Shown: positions 7,456 to 15,300 of the stretch, one piece after another
How the letters are laid out: the number at the start of each line of letters is the position of its first letter
Numbering within the stretch: the stretch's first letter is position 1
Source: a virus
Virus record (IMG/VR): IMGVR_UViG_3300001589_000211
Location: 1-22,469 of that record
DNA length: 22,469 bases
Reading direction: 5' to 3' (one strand)
The notes under the pieces: generated by a model
The model's input: the letters and a program-made list of their open reading frames with translations, nothing else
Told to the model about the DNA's origin: nothing
Database searches by the model: none
Program-made: the position numbers and the translations under genes

Positions 7456-8312
7456 TGAACCATCCTGCTGAACTGCCCATTCATCAGTACCTTGATAACG
7501 CTTCCAATGGCAAGACAACTATGTCTGACGAAACCATTGAACAAGTAGCACAAGACATCAAGGATGCTATGAAGCGGCAGTTTGGTGGGGGCAATAGGAG
7601 AGATAAGTTTCGTCTACGTATGTCCAATATAGGTAGACCTACATGCCAACTCTGGTGGGAGAAGAACCATCCAGAGAAGGCACTCCCCAAGCCTACCACC
7701 TTCGTAATGAATATGTTAATAGGAGATATAGTTGAGGCAGCATTTAAAGGAATACTTAAAGAGGCTGGAGTTAAGTACGAAGATAAAGACAATGCCGTAT
7801 CTTTGGAGCTTGATAACACTACAGTTAATGGAAGCTATGATCTTGTTGTTGATGGTGCTTTGGATGACGTGAAGTCTGCGTCACACTGGTCATACACTAA
7901 CAAGTTCGAATCATACGACACACTAGCCAAAGGAGATGGCTTCGGATATATAGGTCAGCTTGCTGGCTACATCAAAGCATCAGCTAAAAAGATTGGTGGC
8001 TGGTGGGTAGTCAATAAAGCTAATGGTCAGATCAAGTACGTACCTGCAACAGGCTTAGACTTAGATGCAGAGATAGCAAAGTTAAACAGGACAGCTAAGA
8101 TTGTAGAAGCTAATGAGTTTAAACGTTGCTTCGAGCCTGCACCAGAGGTATACAGAGGTAAAGCATCTGGCAATAAAGTGTTGCCTGAAGGCTGTAGGTT
8201 CTGTGACTACAGGTATTCATGCTGGGATACTATTAAGGATCTGCCATCCAAAGTATACCAAGGTAAGAAGACACCCCCTACTGTGTCTTACATTGGAGAA
8301 GTAGTAGGGTGA
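7455..8312 (+). CDS. RecB/Cas4-like PD-(D/E)XK exonuclease with probable Fe-S cluster
   Basis: A 285-residue nuclease likely acting in phage recombination or end processing, in the slot where T7 has its gp6 exonuclease. The core motifs are GDIVEAAFKGIL (E94), NGSYDLVVDG (D129), DDVKSAS (D138-V-K140) and GQLAGY (Q168), the order seen in RecB/Cas4-family nucleases. One Cys lies before the nuclease core (GRPTC, C64) and three after it in CRFCDYRYSC (C247, C250, C256; CxxCx5C). This 1+3 arrangement is the Fe-S cluster pattern of Cas4, AddB and Dna2. Start and stop overlap neighbours (TAATG and GTGA). Nuclease fold is confident; the Fe-S cluster and polarity are inferred. There is no CRISPR context, so it should not be called Cas4. 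Confidence 0.85.
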   Translation: MNHPAELPIHQYLDNASNGKTTMSDETIEQVAQDIKDAMKRQFGGGNRRDKFRLRMSNIGRPTCQLWWEKNHPEKALPKPTTFVMNMLIGDIVEAAFKGILKEAGVKYEDKDNAVSLELDNTTVNGSYDLVVDGALDDVKSASHWSYTNKFESYDTLAKGDGFGYIGQLAGYIKASAKKIGGWWVVNKANGQIKYVPATGLDLDAEIAKLNRTAKIVEANEFKRCFEPAPEVYRGKASGNKVLPEGCRFCDYRYSCWDTIKDLPSKVYQGKKTPPTVSYIGEVVG

Positions 8313-8761
8313 ATGGTAAACGCTTTCAAGCTGCCCTAAAGCATGGGTACAGGAGTGGGTTGGAGATGAAAGTCTCCGACTACCTTAAAGAACTAAACGT
8401 ACCTGTGGTATATGAGGCCATTAAGATTGAATGGGAAGACCTTATGTACCGCACGTACACACCAGACTTTGTGTTGCCTAACGGTATCATAATAGAAACT
8501 AAAGGAAGGTTTACTGCAGCAGACAGACGAAAGCACATTGAAATAAAGAAACAACACCCTAAATTAGATATAAGATTTGTGTTCTACAACAGCAGAAACA
8601 AACTAAGTAAGGGTGCTAAGACTACATACCAAGGTTGGTGTGATAAGAATAAGTTTCTTTATCACGATAGGATCGTACCACTGGAGTGGCTAAAAGAAAA
8701 AGGAAAGAATAAACACAAACCTGTAATACAATTACCCTATAAAAAAATAATAAGGAGATAG
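8309..8761 (+). CDS. T7 endonuclease I-like Holliday junction resolvase
   Basis: A 150-residue resolvase that should cut branched and Holliday-junction DNA, helping to debranch replicating phage DNA and degrade host DNA. It matches the T7 gp3 pattern closely: YRSGLEMKVSDYL (E19), YTPDFVLPNGI (D53), IIETKGRF (E63, K65), RRKHIEIKKQHPKLDIRFVF and NSRNKLSKGAKTTY. Length is close to T7 gp3 (149 residues). The start is GTG at 8309, in a GTGA overlap with the exonuclease stop. No in-frame ATG lies upstream of the catalytic E19; the first internal Met follows it, so the GTG start is needed for an active enzyme. The basic tail ends KKIIRR. Confidence 0.93.
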   Translation: MNGKRFQAALKHGYRSGLEMKVSDYLKELNVPVVYEAIKIEWEDLMYRTYTPDFVLPNGIIIETKGRFTAADRRKHIEIKKQHPKLDIRFVFYNSRNKLSKGAKTTYQGWCDKNKFLYHDRIVPLEWLKEKGKNKHKPVIQLPYKKIIRR

Positions 8762-8764
8762 CCC

Positions 8765-9121
8765 ATGACAATAGAAGTAGATGATTTTGATGTAAACGAT
8801 TTTATAATAAGAATGAAACCTAACTTCGATACAGGAGGAGCATGGAATGGTTTTATAGATCTCGATATTATTACAGACAATAAAAGAACTATGGCTCAAA
8901 AAGATTATCTTAACATAATGCAAGTCGCATCTCTTGTATGTTCCTCTCTACCTCTGATGGAATTAGATGAGAATTTTAGAGATACCCTTTGCAATTACGT
9001 AGAAGATATGATAAAAGAAGAAGACAGGCAAGATAGGAAAGACGTAGTAAAAGAAGCCGTTTCAAATGCTACAGGAAATGTTATCAAAGTTAATTTTAGT
9101 AAGGGAGGAAGTCATGGCTAG
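8765..9121 (+). CDS. Small hypothetical protein (118 aa)
   Basis: A 118-residue, mainly acidic soluble protein, not recognised. The N-terminal half (VDDFDVNDFIIRMKPNF, GFIDLDIIT) looks beta-rich, and the second half (MDELDENF-like through MIKEEDRQDRKDVVKEAV) looks helical and charged. The start follows AAGGAGATAGCCC, a strong Shine-Dalgarno only a few bases after the resolvase stop, so it is in the same operon. It overlaps the DUF3310 gene by 8 bases (ATGGCTAG). No signal peptide or membrane segment. Its place between recombination and nucleotide-metabolism genes gives no clear hint of function. Confidence 0.75.
   Translation: MTIEVDDFDVNDFIIRMKPNFDTGGAWNGFIDLDIITDNKRTMAQKDYLNIMQVASLVCSSLPLMELDENFRDTLCNYVEDMIKEEDRQDRKDVVKEAVSNATGNVIKVNFSKGGSHG
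9101..9110 (+). promoter_or_regulatory. Ribosome binding site fixing the start at 9114
   Basis: AAGGGAGGAA lies 3 bases before the ATG at 9114. It favours that start over the in-frame ATG at 9066, which would put the site inside the gene. Confidence 0.5.
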
Positions 9122-9353
9122 TAAAAAAGTATACGATGTAGTAGAGAAGCCAGAGCATTACAATCAGGATCATGACATAGAATGTATTGATGCCATACGT
9201 GCTGCACTGGGTGATGGGTTTAAAGAATATCTACAGGGTAATATACTCAAGTATATATGGAGACATAAGTATAAGAACGGTGTAGAAGATTTAAACAAAG
9301 CACGTTGGTACTTAGATAGATTAATAGAAGCAGAGATAACAGATGGTAATTAA
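9114..9353 (+). CDS. DUF3310-family phage protein
   Basis: A 79-residue protein with the DUF3310 pattern common in phages: a PEHYNQD motif near residues 13-19, IECIDAI, then the core GNILKYIWRHKYKNGVEDLNKARWYLDRL. Phage nucleotide-kinase or metabolism regions often contain this family, but its biochemical role is not established. The start at 9114 was chosen because of an AAGGGAGGAA site directly upstream; an in-frame ATG at 9066 would overlap the preceding gene by about 56 bases. It overlaps the preceding gene by 8 bases and the following 52-codon gene by 11 bases. Confidence 0.88.
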   Translation: MASKKVYDVVEKPEHYNQDHDIECIDAIRAALGDGFKEYLQGNILKYIWRHKYKNGVEDLNKARWYLDRLIEAEITDGN

Positions 9354-9501
9354 ATTATTATTAACTCTTGACATTGACGAAGAAGAATACAGAATGCCAG
9401 CAGATGGAAAGATAGAAGAAGAAATACATGAAGCAATACACGAGTTTGTCTATGACATTGACGGCATGGACATTAAAAACATTAGAGTAATATCGGAGTA
9501 A
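9343..9501 (+). CDS. Small acidic protein (52 aa)
   Basis: A 52-codon ORF filling the gap between the DUF3310 and RNR genes. It starts at the ATG inside the end of the DUF3310 gene (11-base overlap) and ends TAA four bases before the RNR start. The protein begins MVIKLLLTLDIDEEEYRMP, has an acidic helical middle (KIEEEIHEAIHEFVYDI) and ends MDIKNIRVISE. Alternating hydrophobic residues at both ends with a helix between suggest a small beta-alpha-beta fold. Similar short acidic proteins with a LLTLDIDEEEY-type start occur in phages, but I know no function. Its tight fit between neighbours and absence of any other coding explanation support it. Confidence 0.7.
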   Translation: MVIKLLLTLDIDEEEYRMPADGKIEEEIHEAIHEFVYDIDGMDIKNIRVISE

Positions 9502-9505
9502 TCAA

Positions 9506-11413
9506 ATGAGCAACAACTACCTACCCACAGACTACCAAGCATTTATCCATACCTCACGGTATGCTCGTTGGTTAGAAGACGAGAACAGAAGAGAGACATG
9601 GCCTGAAACAGTACATAGATACATGGAAAATATTGTAAAGCCTATAGTAATAACTAAATCTGAATACAAAATTATAGAAGATAGCATACTTAATCTTAGT
9701 GTCATGCCAAGTATGAGAGCCTTGATGACAGCAGGTGCTGCATTAAATCGTGACAACACAGCAGGCTACAACTGTAGCTACCTGCCAGTAGATGATCCTA
9801 AAGCATTTGACGAAGCTATGTATGTATTGTTGTGCGGTACAGGCGTAGGCTTCAGCGTTGAACGTCAGTACATACAGAACCTACCTGAAGTACCAGAGCT
9901 ATCAGAGAGTGAGACTACAGTAGTTGTGAAGGACAGCAAAGAAGGCTGGGCTAAAGGACTGAGACAGGTACTTGCACTACTCTGGGCAGGAGAGATACCT
10001 AAGTGGGATGTCAGTCAGATCAGACCAGCAGGAGCTAGGCTGAAGACATTCGGAGGTAGAGCATCTGGCCCTGCACCACTGATAGACCTGTTTAACTTCT
10101 CTGTAAATACATTTAGATCTGCATCAGGTAGAAGGTTGTCATCAATAGAATGCCACGACTTGATGTGCTACATAGGACAGATAGTTGTTGTAGGTGGTGT
10201 GCGTAGGTCAGCTATGATCTCACTGTCTAATTTATCAGACGGTAGAATGCGTCATGCTAAGTCTGGTAACTGGTGGGAGACAGCAGGACATAGAGCATTG
10301 GCTAATAACTCTGTCTGTTATACAGAGAAGCCAGACTCAGAGACATTCATGCGTGAGTGGCTTGCACTAGTAGAAAGTAAGTCAGGTGAACGTGGCGTCT
10401 TTAATAGACAGGCGTGCAAGGTACTGGCAGATCGTAGCGGTAGACGTGATTCAAACCACGAGTTTGGCACTAACCCTTGCAGTGAGATCAGCTTGAGGCC
10501 GTATCAGTTCTGTAATCTAACAGAGGTAGTTGTACGTGCAACTGACACACTGAAAGACATCAAAGATAAAGTAACGTCTGCTACGATACTAGGAACAATA
10601 CAGTCTAAGTATACTAAGTTTCCTTATCTACGTAAGATATGGCAGCGTAACACGGAAGAAGAAAGATTGTTAGGTGTAAGTCTGACAGGCATAATGGACA
10701 ATCCTATTATGACATCAGCAAATAAGAACTTAGCTAGAGACTTAGAGAGTCTTAAACAGCATGCCGTATATGTAAACTCTGTATGGTCTAAGCGGCTAGG
10801 TATAGAACAGAGTACTGCGGTTACATGCTGTAAGCCATCAGGCACTGTGTCACAGTTAGTAGACTCTGCATCAGGTATACATGCAAGACATTCACCACAC
10901 TACATACGAACTGTACGTGGGGATAACAAAGATCCTCTTACACAGTTTATGCAAGATCAGGGCATACCATCAGAGCCATGTGTCATGAAGCCTGACACAA
11001 CTACAGTGTTTAGCTTTCCTGTTGCAGCACCACCGAAGTCTGTTACACGTAATGACATGACAGCTCTACAACAGCTAGACATGTGGCTTATATATCAAAG
11101 ACACTGGACAGAGCATAAGCCTTCTGTTACAATAACAGTTCGAGACAATGAGTGGATGGAAGTAGGTGCGTTTGTATACAAGAACTTTGACGAGATGAGT
11201 GGTGTGTCATTTTTACCACACTCTGATCATACTTATCAGCAAGCACCATATCAGGATTGCACTAAACATGATTATAAGATACTAAAGAGTATTATGCCTA
11301 GTAAAATAGACTGGTCTAAGCTATCTGACTTTGAAGCTGAAGACACAACTAAATCATCTCAGACATTCGCATGCACTGGCGAAGTCTGTGAAATGGTAGA
11401 CATCAGTGCATAG
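9506..11413 (+). CDS. nrdJ: Class II (adenosylcobalamin-dependent) ribonucleotide reductase, monomeric type
   Basis: A 635-residue enzyme that reduces ribonucleotides to deoxyribonucleotides to supply phage DNA synthesis. Catalytic residues align by spacing with the Lactobacillus leichmannii monomeric enzyme: C90 (YNCSYLP) and C336 (QFCNLTEV) as the redox pair, N323-P-C325-S-E327 with thiyl-radical Cys325 and Glu327, and the C-terminal shuttle pair C623/C628 (ACTGEVCE, five apart). CKPSGTVSQLVDSASGIHARH is the phosphate-binding region typical of class II. There is no separate small subunit gene and no class I or III signature, so activity should depend on host-supplied B12 and need no oxygen-dependent cofactor assembly. 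At 635 residues it is shorter than the bacterial monomeric enzyme (about 740), as in many marine phages. It lies downstream of replication genes, four bases after the 52-codon gene. Confidence 0.94.
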   Translation: MSNNYLPTDYQAFIHTSRYARWLEDENRRETWPETVHRYMENIVKPIVITKSEYKIIEDSILNLSVMPSMRALMTAGAALNRDNTAGYNCSYLPVDDPKAFDEAMYVLLCGTGVGFSVERQYIQNLPEVPELSESETTVVVKDSKEGWAKGLRQVLALLWAGEIPKWDVSQIRPAGARLKTFGGRASGPAPLIDLFNFSVNTFRSASGRRLSSIECHDLMCYIGQIVVVGGVRRSAMISLSNLSDGRMRHAKSGNWWETAGHRALANNSVCYTEKPDSETFMREWLALVESKSGERGVFNRQACKVLADRSGRRDSNHEFGTNPCSEISLRPYQFCNLTEVVVRATDTLKDIKDKVTSATILGTIQSKYTKFPYLRKIWQRNTEEERLLGVSLTGIMDNPIMTSANKNLARDLESLKQHAVYVNSVWSKRLGIEQSTAVTCCKPSGTVSQLVDSASGIHARHSPHYIRTVRGDNKDPLTQFMQDQGIPSEPCVMKPDTTTVFSFPVAAPPKSVTRNDMTALQQLDMWLIYQRHWTEHKPSVTITVRDNEWMEVGAFVYKNFDEMSGVSFLPHSDHTYQQAPYQDCTKHDYKILKSIMPSKIDWSKLSDFEAEDTTKSSQTFACTGEVCEMVDISA

Positions 11414-11425
11414 AGGAGAGACAAT

Positions 11426-11662
11426 ATGAATATTAATATAGATGGTAAAGACTACGAAGTAGATGAGACAGATGAAAAGAACGCTGAACTTATGGGTGTG
11501 CTTGGAGTCGTAAGAACAGGTGACAATGCGTTACCTTTACTGCAACACATACAGCAGTGTGTGCAAGCAGTACACTCAGGTAAGTTACAAGAGTTAAGAA
11601 ACTTACTACCTAAAGACGAACCAAAAGCAGACGCTAAAACTAAAACTAAACTTAAAACATAA
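11426..11662 (+). CDS. Small hypothetical protein with MNINIDGKDYEVD start
   Basis: A 78-residue protein, not assigned. The N-terminus MNINIDGKDYEVDETDEKNAELMG resembles a family of small phage proteins beginning with a beta hairpin of the form M-x-I-x-IDGK-x-Y-E-x-D. A helical middle (LPLLQHIQQCVQAVHSGKLQELRNLLP) follows, then a Lys/Thr/Ala-rich low-complexity tail (ADAKTKTKLKT). The start has GAGGAGAGACAAT upstream. It sits 12 bases after the RNR, so it is probably co-transcribed. The basic disordered tail might bind nucleic acid, but nothing proves that. Confidence 0.75.
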   Translation: MNINIDGKDYEVDETDEKNAELMGVLGVVRTGDNALPLLQHIQQCVQAVHSGKLQELRNLLPKDEPKADAKTKTKLKT

Positions 11663-11673
11663 GGAGATAATCC

Positions 11674-11937
11674 ATGCAAAGAAATCTAACGAGAGCAGAA
11701 CGAGGTCTTGGAAAATATGATGCCCCACTGAAGGTTCAATTTCAGCGAGGCTATGAAGACTTTAAACGTGGTCGTGTAGGTAATCCATTCCATAAGGATA
11801 CTATGCAACACAGAGAATGGAACAGAGGATTCAATAAAGCATGGTGCGAGAATCTAAAGCGAGTAACTAAGTATGAAGCAACTAAAAAAGGAAGTAGATC
11901 AATGGCTCAAGGAGAAGTACAGCATGTCGGACTTTAA
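11674..11937 (+). CDS. Small basic protein, weakly ribosome-modulation-factor-like
   Basis: An 87-residue basic protein. The central part QFQRGYEDFKRGRVGNPFHKDTMQHREWNRGFNKAWCENLKRV has the form of two aromatic helices linked by a turn: RGY-x2-F-x-RG ... REW-x-RGF-x-KAW. This recalls the small RMF-like family (GYxxGxxG ... WxxGW), and similar short proteins occur in marine phages. The match is loose, so ribosome binding is only a suggestion. Its start follows AAGGAGATAATCC. Its 3' end overlaps the MazG-like gene by 14 bases in another frame. Confidence 0.7.
   Translation: MQRNLTRAERGLGKYDAPLKVQFQRGYEDFKRGRVGNPFHKDTMQHREWNRGFNKAWCENLKRVTKYEATKKGSRSMAQGEVQHVGL
11909..11917 (+). promoter_or_regulatory. 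Ribosome binding site fixing the start at 11924
   Basis: AAGGAGAAG ends 6 bases before the ATG at 11924. It supports the short MazG-like protein beginning MSDFNSYQ rather than the in-frame ATG at 11873. Confidence 0.55.
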
Positions 11938-12253
11938 CTCATATCAAAGATCTGCAACTAAAACTGCTATCTATCCACCAGAACATAAGATACTTTACCC
12001 TGCACTAGGACTAGCAGGAGAAGCAGGTGAGGTAGCTAACAAAGTTAAGAAGGTTATGCGTGACGGTGTAGAGAACCAGCCAGATAATTGGAGAGAACAG
12101 ATTGCCAGTGAGATAGGAGATGTGTTATGGTACTGTGCAGCACTCGCAACAGATCTTAATGTATCACTAGGTATGATAGCAAGTCTTAATGAAAAGAAGT
12201 TACAGGATAGGTACGACAGAGGAAAGCTGAATGGTAGTGGAGACAATAGGTAG
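11924..12253 (+). CDS. MazG-like nucleoside triphosphate pyrophosphohydrolase
   Basis: A 109-residue all-helical hydrolase of the MazG superfamily, expected to cleave nucleoside triphosphates to monophosphates and pyrophosphate. The metal-binding motif is clear: GLAGEAGEVANKVKKV gives E33 and E36, and SEIGDVLWYCAALAT gives E63 and D66 (ExxE...ExxD). The C-terminal LNEKKLQDRYDRGKLNGSGDNR is typical of this subgroup. Start chosen at 11924 because of the AAGGAGAAG site. MazG genes are common auxiliary genes of marine phages and are proposed to alter nucleotide pools or host starvation signalling. It is the last gene of the + strand operon, ten bases before the tRNA; its TAG stop coincides with the first base of a direct repeat. 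Confidence 0.9.
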   Translation: MSDFNSYQRSATKTAIYPPEHKILYPALGLAGEAGEVANKVKKVMRDGVENQPDNWREQIASEIGDVLWYCAALATDLNVSLGMIASLNEKKLQDRYDRGKLNGSGDNR

Positions 12254-12266
12254 AAACATTTAGGGG
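12251..12266 (+). repeat. Direct repeat copy 1 flanking the tRNA
   Basis: TAGAAACATTTAGGGG matches the stretch at 12339-12354 at 15 of 16 positions, with 13 consecutive identical bases (AAACATTTAGGGG). It starts on the MazG stop codon and ends in the first four G of the tRNA acceptor stem. Confidence 0.8.
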
Positions 12267-12338
12267 TCTTAGCTCAGTTGGTAGAGCATCTGATTTGCAT
12301 TCAGGAGGTCAGGAGTTCGACTCTCCTAGACTCCACCA
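12263..12338 (+). tRNA. tRNA-Ala (anticodon UGC)
   Basis: A complete 76-base cloverleaf. The acceptor stem GGGGTCT (12263-12269) pairs with AGACTCC (12328-12334). The D-arm is GCTC-AGTTGGTA-GAGC. The anticodon stem TCTGA/TCAGG encloses loop TTTGCAT, giving anticodon TGC at 12296-12298. The variable loop is five bases, and the T-arm is AGGAG-TTCGACT-CTCCT. Discriminator A and CCA are encoded. The third acceptor pair is G:U (G3:U70), the main identity element for alanyl-tRNA synthetase, so alanine charging is expected. It would read GCA and GCG codons. It lies at the end of the early operon just before the terminator and is intact, not a 3' fragment. It could supplement host tRNA for Ala-rich virion proteins. 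Confidence 0.96.
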
Positions 12339-12354
12339 TAAAAACATTTAGGGG
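12339..12354 (+). repeat. Direct repeat copy 2 flanking the tRNA
   Basis: TAAAAACATTTAGGGG, one mismatch from 12251-12266. It begins directly after the tRNA CCA end and runs into the left arm of the terminator hairpin. The period of the two copies is 88 bases. Confidence 0.8.
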
Positions 12355-12371
12355 GCTTACGCCCCCTTTTG
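12350..12371. terminator. Bidirectional intrinsic terminator between the convergent operons
   Basis: GGGGGC (12351-12356), loop TTAC, GCCCCC (12361-12366), extended by an A-T pair and followed by TTTTGTTT on the + strand. On the - strand the same hairpin is followed by TAAATGTTTTT. It ends transcription of the early operon plus tRNA from the left, and of the late operon, whose last stop codon is at 12373, from the right. Confidence 0.88.
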
Positions 12372-12372
12372 T

Positions 12373-15300
12373 TTATTTAATTTTACCTAACGACATTAAC
12401 GTTTGAATATCTGATGGGCTACGGTAGTCAGGATCTCTATCAAACTGAGTAAACCACATACGTAAACCCTTTTTACGTTGGGCTTTAGGCTGATTTCTAT
12501 AATCTATTATTGCGTTACCAAGAATACCTGCCTGTGGTTTAGATAAATCAGTAAGTGAGTTTGTAAACGTTTCCATATTACTTTTTATAAATTCTAATGC
12601 TGCTAGTTTACCAGACAGTGTCTTGCTGTATTTACTTTTGTAAGTGTTGTTTCTTTTTTCATACTGTTTGTTGTCTATCTCTTCCATTCTTTGAGCAAGA
12701 GAAACGTACAAGGGAAGTACCCTTTGTATAAATTCATCTTGATAGTTTCTAGCTGCAGTATCACGCAATTTACTACTAAAATCATACTGATCTTTACCCA
12801 GTCCTCTAAGGTAATTGCCTTCTTCACCATCTCCTTGGTCAAAGCTAACACCAAAAATTAATTTCTTACCCAGTCCAATGCGTTTATTTTCTACACCTCT
12901 TTCCTTAAATATATTTACCCTATCTATATAATCTTTTTCTTCTACAGAACCCCACCTTTGAAAGAAAGATCTCTTTATATTGCTACCCAGAGTTTGTTCT
13001 TTAGTTATAGGAGACAATGCGTCTTTATATACCAGTGGTTTTAATCCTACCACTCTTTGTGCATCCGACAATTGAAATGCTGGTGTAAATAATCTTGACC
13101 CCCACTGACCAATAGCCTTGCCAAATACTTCATTTGCCCTTCTCTTATTTTCTATATTTTCTGTAGTTATTAACATATCTCTTATGTCTTTTATAAACAT
13201 ACTACTGTTACCTGACCTAAAAGCGTCACCTAAAAAAGCTTCAGTAGCCTTTTCTAAAGTGGGATCGAAGAGACTAAATGTTCCATCTTCAACTGCCTTG
13301 AGAGCTTGGGCTGTGTATTTAAACTGCATCAATGGAAAGTTACCCTGTATGTTAACTGGATTTTCCCCACCAAAGTTCATCATTTTAACATCTTCTGGCT
13401 GTTCGCCAAGGTATCCCTCGTCTTCTTCTTTGGCTGTAACTAATTTATACATTGCGTAGATAGCTGCCCACCCTACCATGTTTTCTCCTACACCCCTTAC
13501 ATCGCTTGCACTTTTTACATTGCCTGTTATCATACGTAGTGCAGGCATAGTAGAACCTGCTGTGCTTTTAGCCATAAGTTCTAGGCCATTAAACATAAAT
13601 CTAGGGAAGGTAAGTCCGGGAAGTACTGTCAAGCCTGTCCTAGATATAAACCTAGATACATCCCTAAACAAAAAGAAGTCAGGTTGTTTAGCGTAAGTAA
13701 CATCTAAGGCTTTGTAGGTAGCATCTTCTATTATGGCCATGATAGACCTTGCTCCATCAGGTCTTAGTTGAGTTGTGTTATCTGCTGCTACACTAGCATC
13801 CTGTAGTATCCTTTTAAAGTTTCCTTTATTAAACATTTGATCATCTAAGTCTAAGCCCCATTCATTTTTTAACAGCCTTCTCATCTGACCAAGAAACACC
13901 CCTCGCCTAACGGCAAACTCTTGAAATTTATTAAAGCCATTAAGAAACTCTACGGTATCTTCTGCCTTAGTTAACGCCAAATCAGCAGCATTAGCTACAG
14001 GATTAGTGTGTTGACCTCTACCCATTGCTTTTCTTAACTCAGCAACCGCACCAAATAAAGTGTCATCTAAATTTGCTAACTCAGGATGGTCAGAAATATA
14101 CTTCATTGTCCTTTCTGTATCAAAGTAATTTGCAGTAGCAGTAACATCTGCAAAAGAATTTTTCCATGCAGAGTTGTCTGATAAAGGATTTAATTTTTTA
14201 CCTGCTTCATAAGCACCTTTATAAGGAGCTAAACCAAAAGCATCACTACCTTTTGCACCCTGATAAAAGGCGTAGGTTGCTTCTTCCATTACGTTTATAA
14301 GTGTTTCTGCTGGCATACGTATACCTACAGAACTAGCATTACGCATAGCAGTAGCTAATGGTGTAACCAAAGCACCACGCATAACATTTTCTGATCTTAA
14401 AAACCAATCACTCCAAAATTTCCTAAACCCCTTTTCAAACTTTTTGTTTTCTATTTTTGCTTCTTTTGTTGTAGTACCTAACCTACGACCACGTATCTGC
14501 CCTATTTTTTGCATCAGTCTACCTGCTTCTGATCCATTACCTATAGCAACTAATATAAACTCATCCATATTCATACCGTAGTCAGCTAAGACATTTATAA
14601 AGTCATCTGTTCTCTCTATTTTTTCTTCAAGAGTGTACTCAAACAATTGGTCGATGAGAGTTTTTTTTCTGCCATTAGACATGACCTCATCAGATTTTGC
14701 AAAAAACTTAGGGTCAGATTTTCTCAGTGCCACACCTATAGCAACTAGGGCATCAAGCTTTTCAGCTTTTAATGTGGGTATTGTAAGCTCATCTATGGGA
14801 GAAGCTAAGTCTGACAACGTCATGTCAGCTTCGTTTAATTTCATATGTTCTTTAACTTTTGTAATTAAATTTTTATCATGGTGTATCTGCCCTATTTCTA
14901 ACCCTGTTTCTCTAATTTTAACTGGGTCAATTACTTTTTTACCATCAACTACTGTGTGTATAACTATGGGCCTGCCTGCCAGAATAGAATTTTTCTCTTC
15001 AAACTCTTCAATATGTCTTTGTCTATCTTGCCAGTTTTCGTCTGCAATTTTTTTATTGTTAACCTGTATTGCTAATTTTGCTTTTGTGTCTTTAACTCTT
15101 TGAAGAGCCTGTTTAGAAACTCTGTTAGTTGTTTCCTGCGTAATTTTAAAAGATTTTTTTGCTGCTCTATAAATTTTAGCCATTGGAAGTATGTCTACAA
15201 CTGTTAATGCTAAGTTTCCAACCGCTGGAAGTCCTTCAAATTCCTGACTACGATAGTACCAACCCTTTTTTTCTTTGTCATACTTTAAGTGTTCTCTATT

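Noticed and set aside
7455-8312. CRISPR-associated Cas4 gene
   Set aside because: No CRISPR array or other cas genes are visible, and the neighbours are phage recombination genes; only the fold and cysteine pattern are Cas4-like.
12263-12338. tRNA as the boundary (attL/attR) of an integrated prophage
   Set aside because: Phage genes continue on both sides of it, so it does not separate phage from host DNA here.
14633-15103. 156-codon + strand ORF inside the 1316-residue late gene
   Set aside because: Antisense to a long, compositionally sound coding frame; the translation is a Ser/Leu/Phe-rich shadow product without a ribosome binding site or motif.
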